Source of the DNA: Chlorobiales bacterium Clorobi_01
Lineage (GTDB): Bacteria > Bacteroidota > Chlorobiia > Chlorobiales > Chlorobiaceae
Direction of reading: 5' to 3'
NCBI GenBank assembly: GCA_001602925.1
Contig: LUZT01000004.1
Span: forward strand, 1 to 64,000
Length of the DNA: 64,000 bases
Made by a program: the position numbers and the translations under genes. Below are positions 54,392-64,000 of the stretch, in pieces (position 1 is the stretch's first letter; each line of letters starts with the position of its first letter). A model generated the notes under the pieces. That model worked only from the letters and a program-made list of their open reading frames with translations. It was not told where the DNA came from and did not search any database.

Positions 54392-55432
54392 TCAGATAAT
54401 GAGCATCGAGTCTCCGTAAGCGAGGAAGCGGTAGTTGTTCTTGAGTGCCGTCTTGTAGGCTTCCATGAGCAGGCGGTGCTCGGCAAAAGCGCTGACCACC
54501 ATCATCAGTGTCGTTTCCGGCTGCTGGAAGTTGGTGATGAGCGCGTCGGTGACCTTGAAGTTGTAGGGCGGATAGATGAACTTGTCTGTCCAGCCCTGGC
54601 CGAATTTGATTTTTCCATCAACCGTCGCATTGGCTTCGAGCGCGCGGCAGGTCGTGGTCCCGACGACGAACACCCGGCCCGACTTGTTGACCTTGGTCTC
54701 GTTGATCTCCATCGCCGTCTGGTAGGGGATGTTGAAGTACTCCGAGTCCATCTTGTGTTTCGATACATCCTCGACCTCGATGGCGCTGAAGGTGCTCAGG
54801 CTTGGATGCAGGGTGACGGGCAGAATCTTGACGCCGATTTTCTGGAGCTGCTGCAAGAGCGGCATCGTGAAGTGCAGACCCGCCATTGGCGCAACCACCG
54901 CGCCGGTCTGGCTGGCGTAGACGGTCTGGTAATCGGTGCGGTCAGCCTCTTTCGGTTTCCGGGTGAAGTAGGGGGGGAGTGGCACATGGCCGATCTTTTC
55001 GACCATCTGGAACACGTCGATGTCCGGATTGAGGAAACGGATCGTGCGCCCTCTCGACGTTGTGTTGTCCACCACCTCGGCCACGACGTCATCCTCGAAA
55101 TAGATCTTGTTGCCGACGCGAACCTTGCGGGCCGGATCGACCAGCACGTCCCAGAGGCCGGCCTCCTTGTTCAGCTCCCTGAGCAGGAAGACTTCGATCT
55201 TGGCATCAGTTTTCTCCTTCTGGCCGAAAATCTTGGCCGGGAATACCCGGCTGTTGTTGACCACGAGCAGGTCACCCTTTTTGAAGTAGGAGACGATGTC
55301 GGTGAACACCTTGTGCTCTATCTCTTTTTTGCGACGGCTCAAAACCATCAGCTTGCAGGCGTCGCGGGGCGATTCGAGGTGATCGGCGATTCGTGTTTTG
55401 GGAAGGGTGTATCGAAAGTTCGAGAGCCGCAT
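54392..55432 (-). CDS. queA: S-adenosylmethionine:tRNA ribosyltransferase-isomerase
   Basis: QueA transfers the ribosyl part of SAM to 7-deazaguanine in tRNA to form epoxyqueuosine. The 346-residue protein has the family pattern YTLPKTRIADHLESPRDACKLMVLSR, DLLVVNNSRVFPAKIFGQKE, GRTIRFL, GHVPLPPYFTRK, YQTVYASQTGAVVAPMAGLHF and MEINETKVNKSGRVFVVGTTTCRALE. Length and motif order are complete. It is followed by ispD in the same direction. Confidence 0.95.
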   Translation of the reverse strand: MRLSNFRYTLPKTRIADHLESPRDACKLMVLSRRKKEIEHKVFTDIVSYFKKGDLLVVNNSRVFPAKIFGQKEKTDAKIEVFLLRELNKEAGLWDVLVDPARKVRVGNKIYFEDDVVAEVVDNTTSRGRTIRFLNPDIDVFQMVEKIGHVPLPPYFTRKPKEADRTDYQTVYASQTGAVVAPMAGLHFTMPLLQQLQKIGVKILPVTLHPSLSTFSAIEVEDVSKHKMDSEYFNIPYQTAMEINETKVNKSGRVFVVGTTTCRALEANATVDGKIKFGQGWTDKFIYPPYNFKVTDALITNFQQPETTLMMVVSAFAEHRLLMEAYKTALKNNYRFLAYGDSMLII

Positions 55433-55504
55433 ATGCTGTTGTGGGTCAAAGGGTGAAGTGCCCGTAAGTATAAACCTTGAGTATATAGCGTTTCAGGTTG
55501 AAAT

Positions 55505-55541
55505 AACAAAACCGGGAGGGTTTCGCTTCCCTCCCGGTGCG
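55505..55541 (-). terminator. Rho-independent terminator after the GH65 fusion gene
   Basis: On the minus strand CACCGGGAGGG pairs with CCCTCCCGGT around AAGCGAAA and is followed by TTTGTTATTT. It lies just after the stop at 55548. Confidence 0.85.
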
Positions 55542-55547
55542 CTACGT

Positions 55548-58500
55548 TCAGCCGAGCTGGACGGTCAGTTCCTCACCTTTTTTGAGGGTGACGGAGCGTC
55601 CCCCGATAAAGGCGGGCAGTTCATTGGCATCCGATTCGGTCAGCGTGACCGAGACACTTTGGGGGGTGATGACAATCCGGTACCAGCTCTTCTGGAAGCT
55701 GAGGTTTGTCTCGATGCGCCTCCAGTGCGACGGGAAGTTGGGTTTGATGTTCAGCATGTCTTTGTGGAAGGCGATGCCCGAGAAATAGCGGGTGACGGTG
55801 TCGATGGTACCTGCCATTACGCCGCAGTGCAGGCCTTCAGGGGTGGTGCCGCCCTGTGTATCGTGAATGTCGCTCCGGAGCGCTTCGATGAACCAGTTCC
55901 ATGCCGTTTCGTGGCCATTGAGCAGGTAGCTCGAAATGATCGAGTGCACCACCTTGCTCAGGGTCGAGCCGTGGCTGGTGCGCGGTTCGTAGAATGCGTA
56001 GTTGTCGCGCACGAACCTGAGCGGGTCGGCAACGTGGTAGCCGAGCTTTTCGAGAATGGCGCAGACCTCCGCCGGAGCAAGCGTGTAGAAGGTCATCAGC
56101 ACGTCGGCCTGCTTGGCCACCTTGTAGTGGTCGGGCGAGTCGTTCTCGGCCTTCAGAATCCTGTCCATCCGGTGGATGTTGCCGTACTTGAGTTTGTAGT
56201 GTTCCCAGTCGAGCTCTTTCAGGCCCATGTAGCCATCGAACTGTTCAAGGATGCCGTTCTGGTCGATGAGCACGTTCATCTTGCCCGAAATGTCGCGCCA
56301 CTGCATGAACTCGTCGTGGCCGATGCCGATCTTCTCCATGAGGCCATCCATCACCGCCGGATCGAGCCTCTGGCTTATTTCAATCGCTTTTTCAAGCAGC
56401 CAGGCGGTCATGATGTTGGTGTAGGAGTTGTCCTTCACTCCGTGCTTGCCCGAACCTGGAAGTTCCTCGTGGAACTCGTCCGGCCCCATCACGCCTTCGA
56501 TGTGATAGCGTCCGTTATCCGGCGAGAAGGTGGCGATGCTCGCCCAGAAGCGCGCGATCTCGAACATCATCTCCGCACCGTAGCTGTTCAGGAACTCCGT
56601 GTCGCCGGTGTCGTGCACGTAGCGCCAGGCGTTGTAGAAGACCGCGATCGAGACGTGGCGCTGACGGCAGCTCAGGTCGGGATCCCAGGCGCCGCTCTTC
56701 GGATTGTAGTGGATGGTCGGCGTTTCCTCGCGTCCGTCATCGGCGGTCTGCCAGGGGTACATCGCGCCGCGGTAGCCGTTGTCACGCGCATACTCGCGGG
56801 CTGCGTCGAGGTGGTGGTAGCGGAACATCAGCAGGGCGCGCGCGACCTCCGGCAGGTGCTGGATGAAGAACGGCATGATGTAGATTTCGTCCCAGAAGTA
56901 GTGGCCGCGGTAGCCTTCGCCGCTCAGGCCGCGCGCAGCGATGCTGGCGTCGATGTTGACGTTGTGAGGCGAGACGGTCGAGACGAGGTGGTAAATGTGC
57001 AGGCGGATGACCATCTGGGTAAAACGGTCGCCGTCGATCTTCATGTCGGCCTTCTGCCAGATTTTATCCCAGGCTTCGATATGGCGTTCGAGCAGCTCGT
57101 CGAAACTTCCCGCCGAAGCGAGGGATTCCTTTCCCGCAGCGACCGGATCGCTGTGACCTGCATCACGGGAGGTGTGGATCGAGACCACCTTGTCAATCGA
57201 ACAGCTCCGGTCAGCCGATACCTGGAGACGGAAGTGTTCGCTGATCCAGCGCGGGCTGCTGGTGATGTTGCCTTCGCAGACCGATTTTGCGTGGTAGCCG
57301 CAGCGCAATGTTGTCTTTGCATGCGTTACGATATCGGTTTTCGAGTGGCTCGTACGCACGTGCAGGAAGATACCCTCATTTTCGCCCGCGCGGCCATGAT
57401 CGACATGTTCGAGGTGGTCGGTCGAAAGGGTGTTGTAGCGCAGAACATTGCGGTTCTGCACCCGTCCGTCGATGGTCGAGCGGATTTCGATCTCCGCCGA
57501 GTAGTTGACCGGCTGGATGGTGTAGCGGATCGCCGCGATGTGCGGGTTGTCCATGCTGCAGAAGCGCTTGCTTCTGATCCGGGTGATGCCACCGAGCGTG
57601 TCCTGAATCACCATTTCACGCTCCATCACGCCGTGGCGCATGTCGAGATTCTGGCGGTAGCTGAGAATTTTCTGCTCCAGCGGATTGATGAACTCGCCGT
57701 TGCCGATCCTGAACTCGATGGGCAGCCAGTTGGGGACGTTGACCATGTCGTTGTTCCAGACGGTCTGGCCGTGCACCTCTGACGGAAGCTTGTTGAACAC
57801 ACCTGCCAGATAGGTGCCGGGGTAGTGGTGCGCCGAGGTCATGCCACTCTCGAACGCGCCGCGCACGCCCATGTAGCCGTTGCCCGTGGCGGTCAGCGAC
57901 TCCCTGAGCCGCTCGTCTTTGGGTGACCATGAGTCGTAGCGAAGATTCCACCCCTCATGTTCGAGCCCCCTGTCGAACCATTTATCAATCTCCTCGATGG
58001 TGATTTCGCCGAGGTCTCTGACCACGATGTCTGCGCCCTGCTCCTTGAGCTTGATGCCTTCGATTTCGCGCGCGATGCCGAGTACCAGCCCGAAATTGCC
58101 CTTCGCGCCGGCCTGAACGCCTGAAATGGCATCCTCCACCACGACGCAGTCGTGCGGTTCGAGACCGAGGTTGGCTGCTGCGGTGATGAAAATATCGGGA
58201 TTCGGCTTGCCCTTCAGCTTCAGCTCGATGGAGACCTCGCCATCCACGCGCGTTTCAAACAGCTCTTCGAGTTTGGCAAGCCGGAGGATGAGCTGGCAGT
58301 TGCGGCTCGACGAGGCGATGCCGATGCGAATACCGCGGGCCTTGAGCGCCTTGATGAAGTCAACCGAAGTCTGGAAAACCTCGGGACCCTCCTTGATCAG
58401 AATTTCCGTGAAGAGGCTGTTCTTGCGGTTGCCAAGTCCGCAGACCGTCTCTTTCTCCGGGATGTCGTCGAGTTCGCCGTACGGAATTTCAATATCCCTC

Positions 58501-58721
58501 GACGCGAGGAAGCTCTTGACCCCCTCCATTCGCGGCTTGCCGTCAACGTATTTCAGATAGTCGTGTGCCGGATCGAAAGGGACATAAGGTTCATTGTTGA
58601 CCTCGGCGTAATTCTGCAAAAAGGAGTTGAACATCGCCTCCCAGGCAAGGCTGTGGATTTTGGCCGTGCCGGTGATGACTCCGTCGAGATCGAAAATGAC
58701 GCCTTTGAAATTCATACTCAT
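55548..58721 (-). CDS. Fused beta-phosphoglucomutase (HAD) and GH65 disaccharide phosphorylase
   Basis: The 1057-residue enzyme has an N-terminal HAD domain (about 1-235) with the nucleophile motif [20 protein letters not shown] and [11 protein letters not shown]...[12 protein letters not shown], as in beta-phosphoglucomutase. A GH65 domain (about 260-1050) follows, with [24 protein letters not shown], the catalytic-acid region [18 protein letters not shown] and [12 protein letters not shown]65 phosphorylases split maltose, trehalose or kojibiose with phosphate to give beta-glucose 1-phosphate, which the HAD half would convert to glucose 6-phosphate. So one chain carries two consecutive steps. 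The substrate is not known. Confidence 0.93.
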   Translation of the reverse strand: MSMNFKGVIFDLDGVITGTAKIHSLAWEAMFNSFLQNYAEVNNEPYVPFDPAHDYLKYVDGKPRMEGVKSFLASRDIEIPYGELDDIPEKETVCGLGNRKNSLFTEILIKEGPEVFQTSVDFIKALKARGIRIGIASSSRNCQLILRLAKLEELFETRVDGEVSIELKLKGKPNPDIFITAAANLGLEPHDCVVVEDAISGVQAGAKGNFGLVLGIAREIEGIKLKEQGADIVVRDLGEITIEEIDKWFDRGLEHEGWNLRYDSWSPKDERLRESLTATGNGYMGVRGAFESGMTSAHHYPGTYLAGVFNKLPSEVHGQTVWNNDMVNVPNWLPIEFRIGNGEFINPLEQKILSYRQNLDMRHGVMEREMVIQDTLGGITRIRSKRFCSMDNPHIAAIRYTIQPVNYSAEIEIRSTIDGRVQNRNVLRYNTLSTDHLEHVDHGRAGENEGIFLHVRTSHSKTDIVTHAKTTLRCGYHAKSVCEGNITSSPRWISEHFRLQVSADRSCSIDKVVSIHTSRDAGHSDPVAAGKESLASAGSFDELLERHIEAWDKIWQKADMKIDGDRFTQMVIRLHIYHLVSTVSPHNVNIDASIAARGLSGEGYRGHYFWDEIYIMPFFIQHLPEVARALLMFRYHHLDAAREYARDNGYRGAMYPWQTADDGREETPTIHYNPKSGAWDPDLSCRQRHVSIAVFYNAWRYVHDTGDTEFLNSYGAEMMFEIARFWASIATFSPDNGRYHIEGVMGPDEFHEELPGSGKHGVKDNSYTNIMTAWLLEKAIEISQRLDPAVMDGLMEKIGIGHDEFMQWRDISGKMNVLIDQNGILEQFDGYMGLKELDWEHYKLKYGNIHRMDRILKAENDSPDHYKVAKQADVLMTFYTLAPAEVCAILEKLGYHVADPLRFVRDNYAFYEPRTSHGSTLSKVVHSIISSYLLNGHETAWNWFIEALRSDIHDTQGGTTPEGLHCGVMAGTIDTVTRYFSGIAFHKDMLNIKPNFPSHWRRIETNLSFQKSWYRIVITPQSVSVTLTESDANELPAFIGGRSVTLKKGEELTVQLG

Positions 58722-58761
58722 TCCATGAAAACAGTTAGAGGATTATCGGTGAAAGTGACGT

Positions 58762-60024
58762 TCAGAGCGAGAGCAATCCGAGGATGGTCAAAAGGATGTC
58801 GGGGTAGGGCACCATATAGCTTTTCGGGCAGATTTCCCTGACGCGCCGCATCAGCTTTTCATCCCGGGTGACAAAGATAGCCCAGACATCGTCGTACATC
58901 TCCATCGCCTTTTTCAGCATCGGGATGTCCGAAGAGGTGTCGCCGCAGACCAGTACCGGTTCGCCGGCATGGTCGATATTCATCTTGCGGCAGATGAATT
59001 CGAGCCCATCGCCCTTGTCGAAATCGCGGATCATACCCGTTTTGGGATCGACGTCGATGGTCAGGATGATTTCAATGTCGAGGCCGGTATCCTCGATCCT
59101 GAAGTTCTTGCCTTCAGGATCGATGTCGCGCACGATGCCCTTGATTTTTTCAAGAAATGCTGTCGATTCAGCTTCGTTGACCGAGCGGGTGATGTCCTGA
59201 CGGGCAATGGTGGTCTGGCCGAACTTGATCTGCAATGCCGAGCCGATGAAGTTGAACTTCTCGAACGACGGATCGAGCAGCAGCAGCTGCATCCGTTCGT
59301 TGAGCAGCCGGATCATCTCCTGCTTGCCTGGTTCGATCGGGAAACTGTGGAAATCGCCGTCGATATCGATGAACTCGCGTCCTTTGGAGCCGGCATAGAC
59401 GAAGATGTGCTCCGGATTGATCGAGACGTTCAGGATGCCGAAATCCTTGAGCGGTGCCGAGGTGACGATCATCGGATAGCGGCAGCAGTTTTTGGCGAAG
59501 CGCGACAGGAAGACCGAATTGTAGATGGGCTGGATCGAGGAGCGGTAGCGTCCGCAATAGTTGTTGGTGGTGCCGTCGCGGTCGGTGATGAATGCGCTGA
59601 ACGATTTGCCTCGCAGCATCTCCACCCCTTCGGTGACGTAGTCGGTGAAGCCGGGAATGAACTTCGCCAGGTACTCGATGAAGCGGTCTTCGCCGTATTC
59701 GAGGTAGTAAATATCCTTTTGCAGCTCGCGGATTTCGTAGGTCAGGTCAACCTCGATCTGCTTCATGCCATCGAGGCGAAGCAGTCGCTGGCCTGTATAG
59801 TCGTCGATGTAGATGGTTTCGAGGGAGTAGAGGGCGTTTTTCAGGGATTCGAGGCATCCTTTGCCGACGACCCGCTGTTTCATGATGTTCCGGACGATCG
59901 GCTCTCTCAGGTCTCTCGTTTCGGCCTTGAGCCGGTACAGTTCCTTGAGCGTCCTGATATCCTGCAACGTGATGGGGAAGTTACAGGTACGGAGACTTCT
60001 TTCATTGACAATGGTGGTATGCAT
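58762..60024 (-). CDS. HAD-superfamily phosphatase, trehalose/sucrose-phosphatase-like
   Basis: From ATG 60024 ([19 protein letters not shown]) the protein has 420 residues. Its HAD core shows motif [17 protein letters not shown] (first acid and DGT), motif II-like VTSAPL and motif [17 protein letters not shown]. It lacks a clear cap like that of sucrose phosphatase but has an N-terminal helical extension (1-140). It lies 41 nt upstream of the GH65 fusion on the same strand, so it is probably in the same operon and may dephosphorylate a sugar phosphate such as trehalose 6-phosphate. The assignment is inferred from context. Confidence 0.8.
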   Translation of the reverse strand: MHTTIVNERSLRTCNFPITLQDIRTLKELYRLKAETRDLREPIVRNIMKQRVVGKGCLESLKNALYSLETIYIDDYTGQRLLRLDGMKQIEVDLTYEIRELQKDIYYLEYGEDRFIEYLAKFIPGFTDYVTEGVEMLRGKSFSAFITDRDGTTNNYCGRYRSSIQPIYNSVFLSRFAKNCCRYPMIVTSAPLKDFGILNVSINPEHIFVYAGSKGREFIDIDGDFHSFPIEPGKQEMIRLLNERMQLLLLDPSFEKFNFIGSALQIKFGQTTIARQDITRSVNEAESTAFLEKIKGIVRDIDPEGKNFRIEDTGLDIEIILTIDVDPKTGMIRDFDKGDGLEFICRKMNIDHAGEPVLVCGDTSSDIPMLKKAMEMYDDVWAIFVTRDEKLMRRVREICPKSYMVPYPDILLTILGLLSL

Positions 60025-60164
60025 GAGAAGCCGGCTGAAGGAGAATGGTGCTGAATTTGAACGTAAATTTACAACAAAAACTGACAGCAATCCAGTAAAA
60101 TAAACATCTATATCAGTCAGTCAGAGAACAAGATAAAGCTGTTCACGGTTCCGGAGCGCTCTTT

Positions 60165-60809
60165 TTATGCGGTTTTCGTGCAGAGCGCATCGATGCTTGA
60201 GATAATTTTACGGTGAATTTCCGATGGACTCAGGAGCGCGTCGATGATGATGATCCGGTTCGGGTTTTCGCCGCCGATTTTGTGATATCCCTCCCGCACT
60301 CGCCGGTAAAAATCAAGCCCCGAGTTTTCCATCCGGTCGAGCTCTTCAGATTCGAACGCCAGTGGCAGGGACTTTTCGGAAAACTTTCTCATGAGCGCGT
60401 CTTCCGGGGTGAGGTCGAGATAGAAGGTGACATCCGGCACGAGGCTGCATGAGGCGATCCGGTTGATTTCGGCAAGCATGTCGAGGTCGAGACCCCGGCC
60501 ATACCCCTGATAGGCGGTCGTTGAATCGTAGAAGCGGTCGAGAATGACGTCGTTGCCGTTTTCGAGTGCTGGCCGGATGACCTGCTGCACCAGCTCCGCG
60601 CGGCTCGCTGCAAAGAGCAGCAGCTCCCCTACGGGGGTGATGTCGTTGCGGCTTTCGAGCAGCAGCTCCCTGATCTCTTCGGCCACGGGAGTGCCACCCG
60701 GTTCGCGCAGGGCCAGAACTTCGCGCCCTCGCTCCTGGAGATAGCGTTTGAGCTTCATGACCTGGGTTGATTTTCCAGCTCCGTCGATTCCTTCAAATGT
60801 AATGAGCAT
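60165..60809 (-). CDS. tmk: Thymidylate kinase
   Basis: Tmk phosphorylates dTMP to dTDP. The 214-residue protein carries the P-loop [12 protein letters not shown] (4-15), the DR motif [17 protein letters not shown] and [20 protein letters not shown], and [17 protein letters not shown]. No Arg in the P-loop is seen, and the LID region looks like the Gram-negative type (type II). It is 6 nt before the alpha/beta hydrolase gene in the same direction. Confidence 0.96.
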   Translation of the reverse strand: MLITFEGIDGAGKSTQVMKLKRYLQERGREVLALREPGGTPVAEEIRELLLESRNDITPVGELLLFAASRAELVQQVIRPALENGNDVILDRFYDSTTAYQGYGRGLDLDMLAEINRIASCSLVPDVTFYLDLTPEDALMRKFSEKSLPLAFESEELDRMENSGLDFYRRVREGYHKIGGENPNRIIIIDALLSPSEIHRKIISSIDALCTKTA

Positions 60810-60815
60810 AACAGG

Positions 60816-61667
60816 TTAAGGCAATGGTGGTTCCTGGTGAATGAATTCCGTGATTGCTGTGCTGAACTGTTCCGGATATTCGAGCATCGGAGAGTGGCCG
60901 CAATCTTTGAAGATGAGCAGCTTTGCCTGAGGCAGCTCCCGCTTTACGATGTGGGCGATTTTCGGCGAGATGTAGCGGTCGTGTTCTCCCCAGATGATCA
61001 GTACCGGTTGTTTCAGTTCCCGGAGCCTCGCTCGCAGGCCGGTGCGCTTCAGGTCGAGCTTCAGCATATCGCGGTTCAGGCTCATGACGGTCTCGAACGC
61101 GTCGTGGTCTCGCGCGATCTGGAGCACTTTACGGTACGTCCCGTCGTCGATGGCCTGCCGGTTGTGAATCGCCACGTCGAGCATTTTGGCCGCGATGCGC
61201 TCGCCGGTAACGAGCGGCTTGAGCACATGACGCACGCCCGGCAGGCTGATCGCCCTGGCGAACGAGGGCAGGACAATGAAGCCGTCCGTGTTGCTGAGCA
61301 CCATCTTTTTGAATGTGCCGGGATAGAGCAGTGCGGTCGCGAGCAGATACTTTCCGCCCATCGAATGCCCGGTGCCATAAACCTCGCCATGAGCAAGCGC
61401 ATCAGTTTTCCGGAGGAATTCATGAATGAGATCGGCGTAGAGCTGCAAGGTGTAGGGAATCGTCCGCGGTTTGTCCGATTCACCGAAGCCGAGCAGGTCG
61501 AGGCCAAGCACTCTGAATGACCGGGCAAGCAGCGAAATCGATGGACCGTAATAATCAGCCGATGAGGAGATGCCGTGAAGCATCAGCATCACGGGTGCGT
61601 TGCCTCCGGTGTCGATATAACGGTGGCGGTGACCGCCGAGAGTAATATATCTGCTCCGGATTGGCAT
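60816..61667 (-). CDS. Alpha/beta hydrolase
   Basis: From ATG 61667 (MPIRSRYITLGGHRHRYID) the protein has 283 residues; 21 extra upstream codons are not used. The fold is supported by the oxyanion segment LMLHGISSS, the nucleophile elbow GTGHSMGGKYL (Ser at about residue 117), the acid in WGEHDRYISP and the histidine in CGHSPMLEYPEQF. Substrate unknown; the family includes esterases, C-C bond hydrolases and haloperoxidases. It is followed by tmk and may be co-transcribed. Confidence 0.88.
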   Translation of the reverse strand: MPIRSRYITLGGHRHRYIDTGGNAPVMLMLHGISSSADYYGPSISLLARSFRVLGLDLLGFGESDKPRTIPYTLQLYADLIHEFLRKTDALAHGEVYGTGHSMGGKYLLATALLYPGTFKKMVLSNTDGFIVLPSFARAISLPGVRHVLKPLVTGERIAAKMLDVAIHNRQAIDDGTYRKVLQIARDHDAFETVMSLNRDMLKLDLKRTGLRARLRELKQPVLIIWGEHDRYISPKIAHIVKRELPQAKLLIFKDCGHSPMLEYPEQFSTAITEFIHQEPPLP

Positions 61668-61910
61668 GGACGGGCGGGTTGTTGAGGTGATAGTCGCGAG
61701 GCCTGTCTGGCGGCACTCAAAAATAATCAATGATCAGCAAAAAAAGAGCATACGCGCACAGGGGGACGATTTATTTATAAAAACGGATTACGCCACCTCT
61801 TTGTTTATTGAAAAAAATGTATGTTCCCGCCACGGAGAAAACACCACATTTGGCCAATGCCGCTTTACAGAACCTATAACCCTTCCCTCAGGGACGAAAG
61901 AAGAGCTCTC

Positions 61911-62342
61911 ATGAACAGAACGGTTGTGGTGGCTGCGGCGGTCGTGGTGTGTTGTAGCTTGAGCGGCTGCACCGGCCCCACTGACCAGAAGGTGAATTTG
62001 CCCCGTACGGACCTCAATGGCGCCATCGTTTCTCCTGCCAATACCCTCCAGTCATCTTCAGTCAGCGACATGCCGCCCTGGATCGACCTGTATCGGGAAA
62101 GAAACCTGGTGAACGTTTCCTCCGTTGATCATGTCGTCATTGTCATTTTCGAAACGCAGGGTGGCCGGGAAGAGGTTTATCACCACTACTTCGACAGGTT
62201 CAACGGCGAGGAGAACTTCTCATCCTTTCGGTACAACCGCGACATCATCAGTTTCGTCAGGGATGGTTACGGCATCAAAATTACCCTGCTCGACTCGACC
62301 AAAAATCTCTGGTCACTTGAATATCATCGCCAGATGATCTGA
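61911..62342 (+). CDS. Small uncharacterised lipoprotein
   Basis: From ATG 61911 the 143-residue product has a lipoprotein signal peptide with lipobox LSGC (Cys20) after a Val/Ala-rich core. The mature part has a Thr/Asn/Ser-rich stretch and then DHVVIVIFETQGGREEVYHHYFDRFNGEENF, a likely beta-strand domain. I do not recognise a family. It is divergent from the alpha/beta hydrolase with about 240 bp between them. Confidence 0.75.
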   Translation: MNRTVVVAAAVVVCCSLSGCTGPTDQKVNLPRTDLNGAIVSPANTLQSSSVSDMPPWIDLYRERNLVNVSSVDHVVIVIFETQGGREEVYHHYFDRFNGEENFSSFRYNRDIISFVRDGYGIKITLLDSTKNLWSLEYHRQMI

Positions 62343-62564
62343 ACCCCCAAGGCGGTCGAACACTCCTGTTTCCTATTCTCTTTTCAGCGGAGTTTTTGCC
62401 GCCGCATTTTTTTCTTTTCAACATGGTATCCCTGTTTTGGCGCCGCGAAAAAAAATTTTCGATGAACGCAGGAATCGGGAGGGGGGCGTCGTCCTATGGG
62501 GTGAAAAAGGATCCCTATCGATGAATTCAGGCGCCTCGAATACAAAAGCAAACGAAAGAAAACG

Positions 62565-63080
62565 ATGAAAAAGAAGTTAGTGATGACTGCCCTTGTTGCA
62601 GGGCTTTTGGGTAATGCCGGCACGGTTTTCGCCGCCAGCAGCAATGATCAGCCAGCGCCATGTGCGCGGCCAGGTATCTCCGGGCCGGTTGATGCCCGTG
62701 GTTATGGCATGGGTCCGGAGGCCCGGTTCGCGCGGCAGCAGGATATGAGGCAGCAGCGGATGAAACAGGCGCTTGGCCTGAGCGACAGTCAAGAGCAGAA
62801 AATGATGGAGCTGAGGCGTGGCTTTTATCAGGAGAGCCGACCGGTCAGGCAATCGATGAGGAATTTGCAGCGCGACCTCGCGCTCGAATCGGTGAAAAAG
62901 TCCCCCGATGGCCGCAAGATTGCCAACCTGACCCAGAGAATCGGCCAGCAGAGCGTGCGCCTGGCGCAGCTCGAAAGCCGCCACCTGCGTGAGCTGGCCA
63001 AGGTGCTCGATGCGAGGCAGATCGACCGCTTGCTTCAGATGAAAGACAATTTCGGCGGCAAGCGCTGGGGCAGGGGATAA
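62565..63080 (+). CDS. Spy/CpxP-like periplasmic protein
   Basis: The 171-residue protein has a Sec signal peptide (MKKKLVMTALVAGLLGNAGTVFA, cut near residue 23). The mature part is helical, with LGLSDSQEQKMMELRRGFYQESRPVRQSMRNLQRDLALES and LRELAKVLDARQIDRLLQM, the double LTxxQ-like helical pattern of the Spy/CpxP chaperone and heavy-metal-sensing (CnrX-like) group. The classic LTxxQ is replaced by LSDSQ. Members help fold or monitor periplasmic proteins under stress. A terminator lies close behind. Confidence 0.8.
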   Translation: MKKKLVMTALVAGLLGNAGTVFAASSNDQPAPCARPGISGPVDARGYGMGPEARFARQQDMRQQRMKQALGLSDSQEQKMMELRRGFYQESRPVRQSMRNLQRDLALESVKKSPDGRKIANLTQRIGQQSVRLAQLESRHLRELAKVLDARQIDRLLQMKDNFGGKRWGRG

Positions 63081-63106
63081 TCTGTTTCTCGCAAAGGAAG
63101 GTTATA

Positions 63107-63146
63107 AAAGAGCCGGAAGTTTTTCCTCTTCCGGCTTTTTTTATTT
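63107..63146 (+). terminator. Rho-independent terminator after the Spy-like gene
   Basis: GAGCCGGAAG pairs with CTTCCGGCTT around TTTTTCCT and is followed by seven T. It lies between convergent genes and may also act on the SDR gene. Confidence 0.85.
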
Positions 63147-63161
63147 GTGGCAAAGCCGCTG

Positions 63162-63872
63162 TCAGTGCGCCTGGCCAGTCGGGCGGATGATGATTTCGCT
63201 CACATCCACATGCGGCGGCTGGCCGAGAGCGAAGAGCACTGCGCGGGCGACATCCTCCGAAAGCAGTTCGGGTGCTGCCGGTTTCTGCAAACCTTCCCAG
63301 AACGGTGTATCGACGATACCCGGCTCAACCAGCGTGACCCGCACACCAAGGCTTGCAACTTCGTTGCGGATTGCCTGCGCCATGCCGGTGACGGCCCATT
63401 TGGTGGCAGCGTAGAGGTTTCGCATCGACGTCACGCGGCCCAGAACCGAACCCGTCACGAGGAAATGACCCTTCGTTTTGACCAGCTCCGGCAGCGTGAG
63501 CCGCGCCGTGGCTGCCGCGCCGAAGACATTGGTCATCACCATGTCGCGCCACTCATCGGGCCTGTGTTCACCCTCGATGAACGACGACCCTTTAGAAAAA
63601 CCCGCATTGGCGAAAACCGCGTCGAGCCTGCCGAAGCGCTCGATGGTTTTCTGCACCATCGCCTCCTGCTGGTTCCAGTCCGCCACGTCGCACGGCACGG
63701 CCATTGCCCGCTCCGCGCCCAGTTCAGCGACAAGCGCCGCCAGCTTCTCCGCTGACCTCGCGGCAACCACGACCCGCCAGCCGGCCTCCACGGCTTGCAC
63801 GGCTGTCGCCCGCCCGATGCCGGTTGAAGCGCCGGTGATGAGAAGAACCTTTCCGTTATCTGAGGTGGTCAT
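63162..63872 (-). CDS. Short-chain dehydrogenase/reductase
   Basis: A classical SDR of 236 residues. The cofactor loop is LITGASTGIGRAT (about 10-22), the NAG motif is VFANAGF, the catalytic Ser is in LVTGSVLG (about 138) and the Tyr-x3-Lys pair is NLYAATKWAVTG (Tyr152 and Lys156 approx.). The VRVTLVEPGIVDTPFW tail is typical. Substrate and cofactor preference are not certain, although the loop with ARS/AEK after strand 2 suggests NADPH. It stands alone at the right edge. Confidence 0.92.
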   Translation of the reverse strand: MTTSDNGKVLLITGASTGIGRATAVQAVEAGWRVVVAARSAEKLAALVAELGAERAMAVPCDVADWNQQEAMVQKTIERFGRLDAVFANAGFSKGSSFIEGEHRPDEWRDMVMTNVFGAAATARLTLPELVKTKGHFLVTGSVLGRVTSMRNLYAATKWAVTGMAQAIRNEVASLGVRVTLVEPGIVDTPFWEGLQKPAAPELLSEDVARAVLFALGQPPHVDVSEIIIRPTGQAH

Positions 63873-64000
63873 GATGTGTGATTTCCTATTTGATTTAAAG
63901 CTTGCGTGGGGGCAATATACGGAAGAGGGAGTTTTCTAGTAGACGGTGCCACAAAAGTTTTGTTTCCGTGATGTGGGATGATGTCGTGAGGTGGCGTTAC

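Noticed and set aside
55398-57782. 794-aa open frame on the plus strand
   Set aside because: It is antisense to the GH65 fusion. GC-rich codon bias creates long stop-free opposite frames, and it has no family resemblance.

Overview
The window looks like a chromosomal segment of a green sulfur bacterium (Chlorobium/Chlorobaculum type). This rests on how the proteins read overall: a HAD-GH65 fusion, a BchQ/BchR-like radical SAM enzyme, LipM-type lipoylation, and compact fused molybdenum-cofactor genes. It is an inference, because there is no rRNA here. Most genes are GC-rich, densely packed and often overlap by 4 nt. Two stretches differ: the AT-rich left edge (1-600) and the 11.1-17.6 kb region, which looks accessory.

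Layout. 1-0.6 kb: the end of an AT-rich unknown gene and a tiny antitoxin-like ORF. 0.6-11 kb: housekeeping genes (metF, a ComEC-like protein, a Nudix hydrolase coupled to an orphan OppC permease, rplY, prs, lpxD, a GH15 hydrolase). 11.1-11.9 kb: a decayed IS3-family element. 12.2-16.6 kb: a three-gene overlapping operon on the minus strand, AfsA-like hotdog protein, then FAD amine-oxidase-like oxidoreductase, then CqsS-like membrane hybrid histidine kinase. It reads as a candidate diffusible-signal synthesis and sensing cassette and is the most interesting locus in the window. 17-19.5 kb: a SnoaL-like protein, an OmpA lipoprotein and an unknown gene. 19.5-25.4 kb: a complete tripartite MacAB-TolC-type efflux operon (TolC, adaptor, ATPase, two permeases). 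25.5-27.7 kb: a CoA-binding protein, ddl and a TPR-like protein.

28.1-31.65 kb holds a 1185-residue surface or secreted protein: SwmB-like domain, beta-propeller, and an alkaline phosphatase whose motifs are circularly permuted and inserted into a cadherin-like (He_PIG) domain. It is preceded by four GTAAC motifs and followed by a strong terminator. 31.8-38.4 kb: lipM-like, panB, pssA, purS-purQ, an MFS transporter, DUF1847, DUF2141 and MOSC genes. 38.5-42.8 kb: a minus-strand molybdenum cofactor operon (moaC-mog fusion, moeA, mobB-mobA fusion, moaA). 43-44.8 kb: an oxidative-stress group with a ferritin-like protein, a rubrerythrin and a Fur/PerR regulator whose frame is broken at a run of seven G.

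45-50 kb: a YihY-like membrane protein, dnaX and aspS. 50.5-55.4 kb: a secreted Arg/Asp-repeat protein, a B12-binding radical SAM enzyme, a thioesterase, tRNA-Gly(CCC), tRNA-Met(CAT), ispD and queA. 55.5-60 kb: a beta-phosphoglucomutase/GH65 phosphorylase fusion and a companion HAD phosphatase, probably for alpha-glucoside disaccharides. 60-64 kb: tmk, an alpha/beta hydrolase, a small lipoprotein, a Spy/CpxP-like protein and an SDR dehydrogenase. No CRISPR array, prophage or rRNA was seen. All family assignments come from reading motifs; no database search was run.
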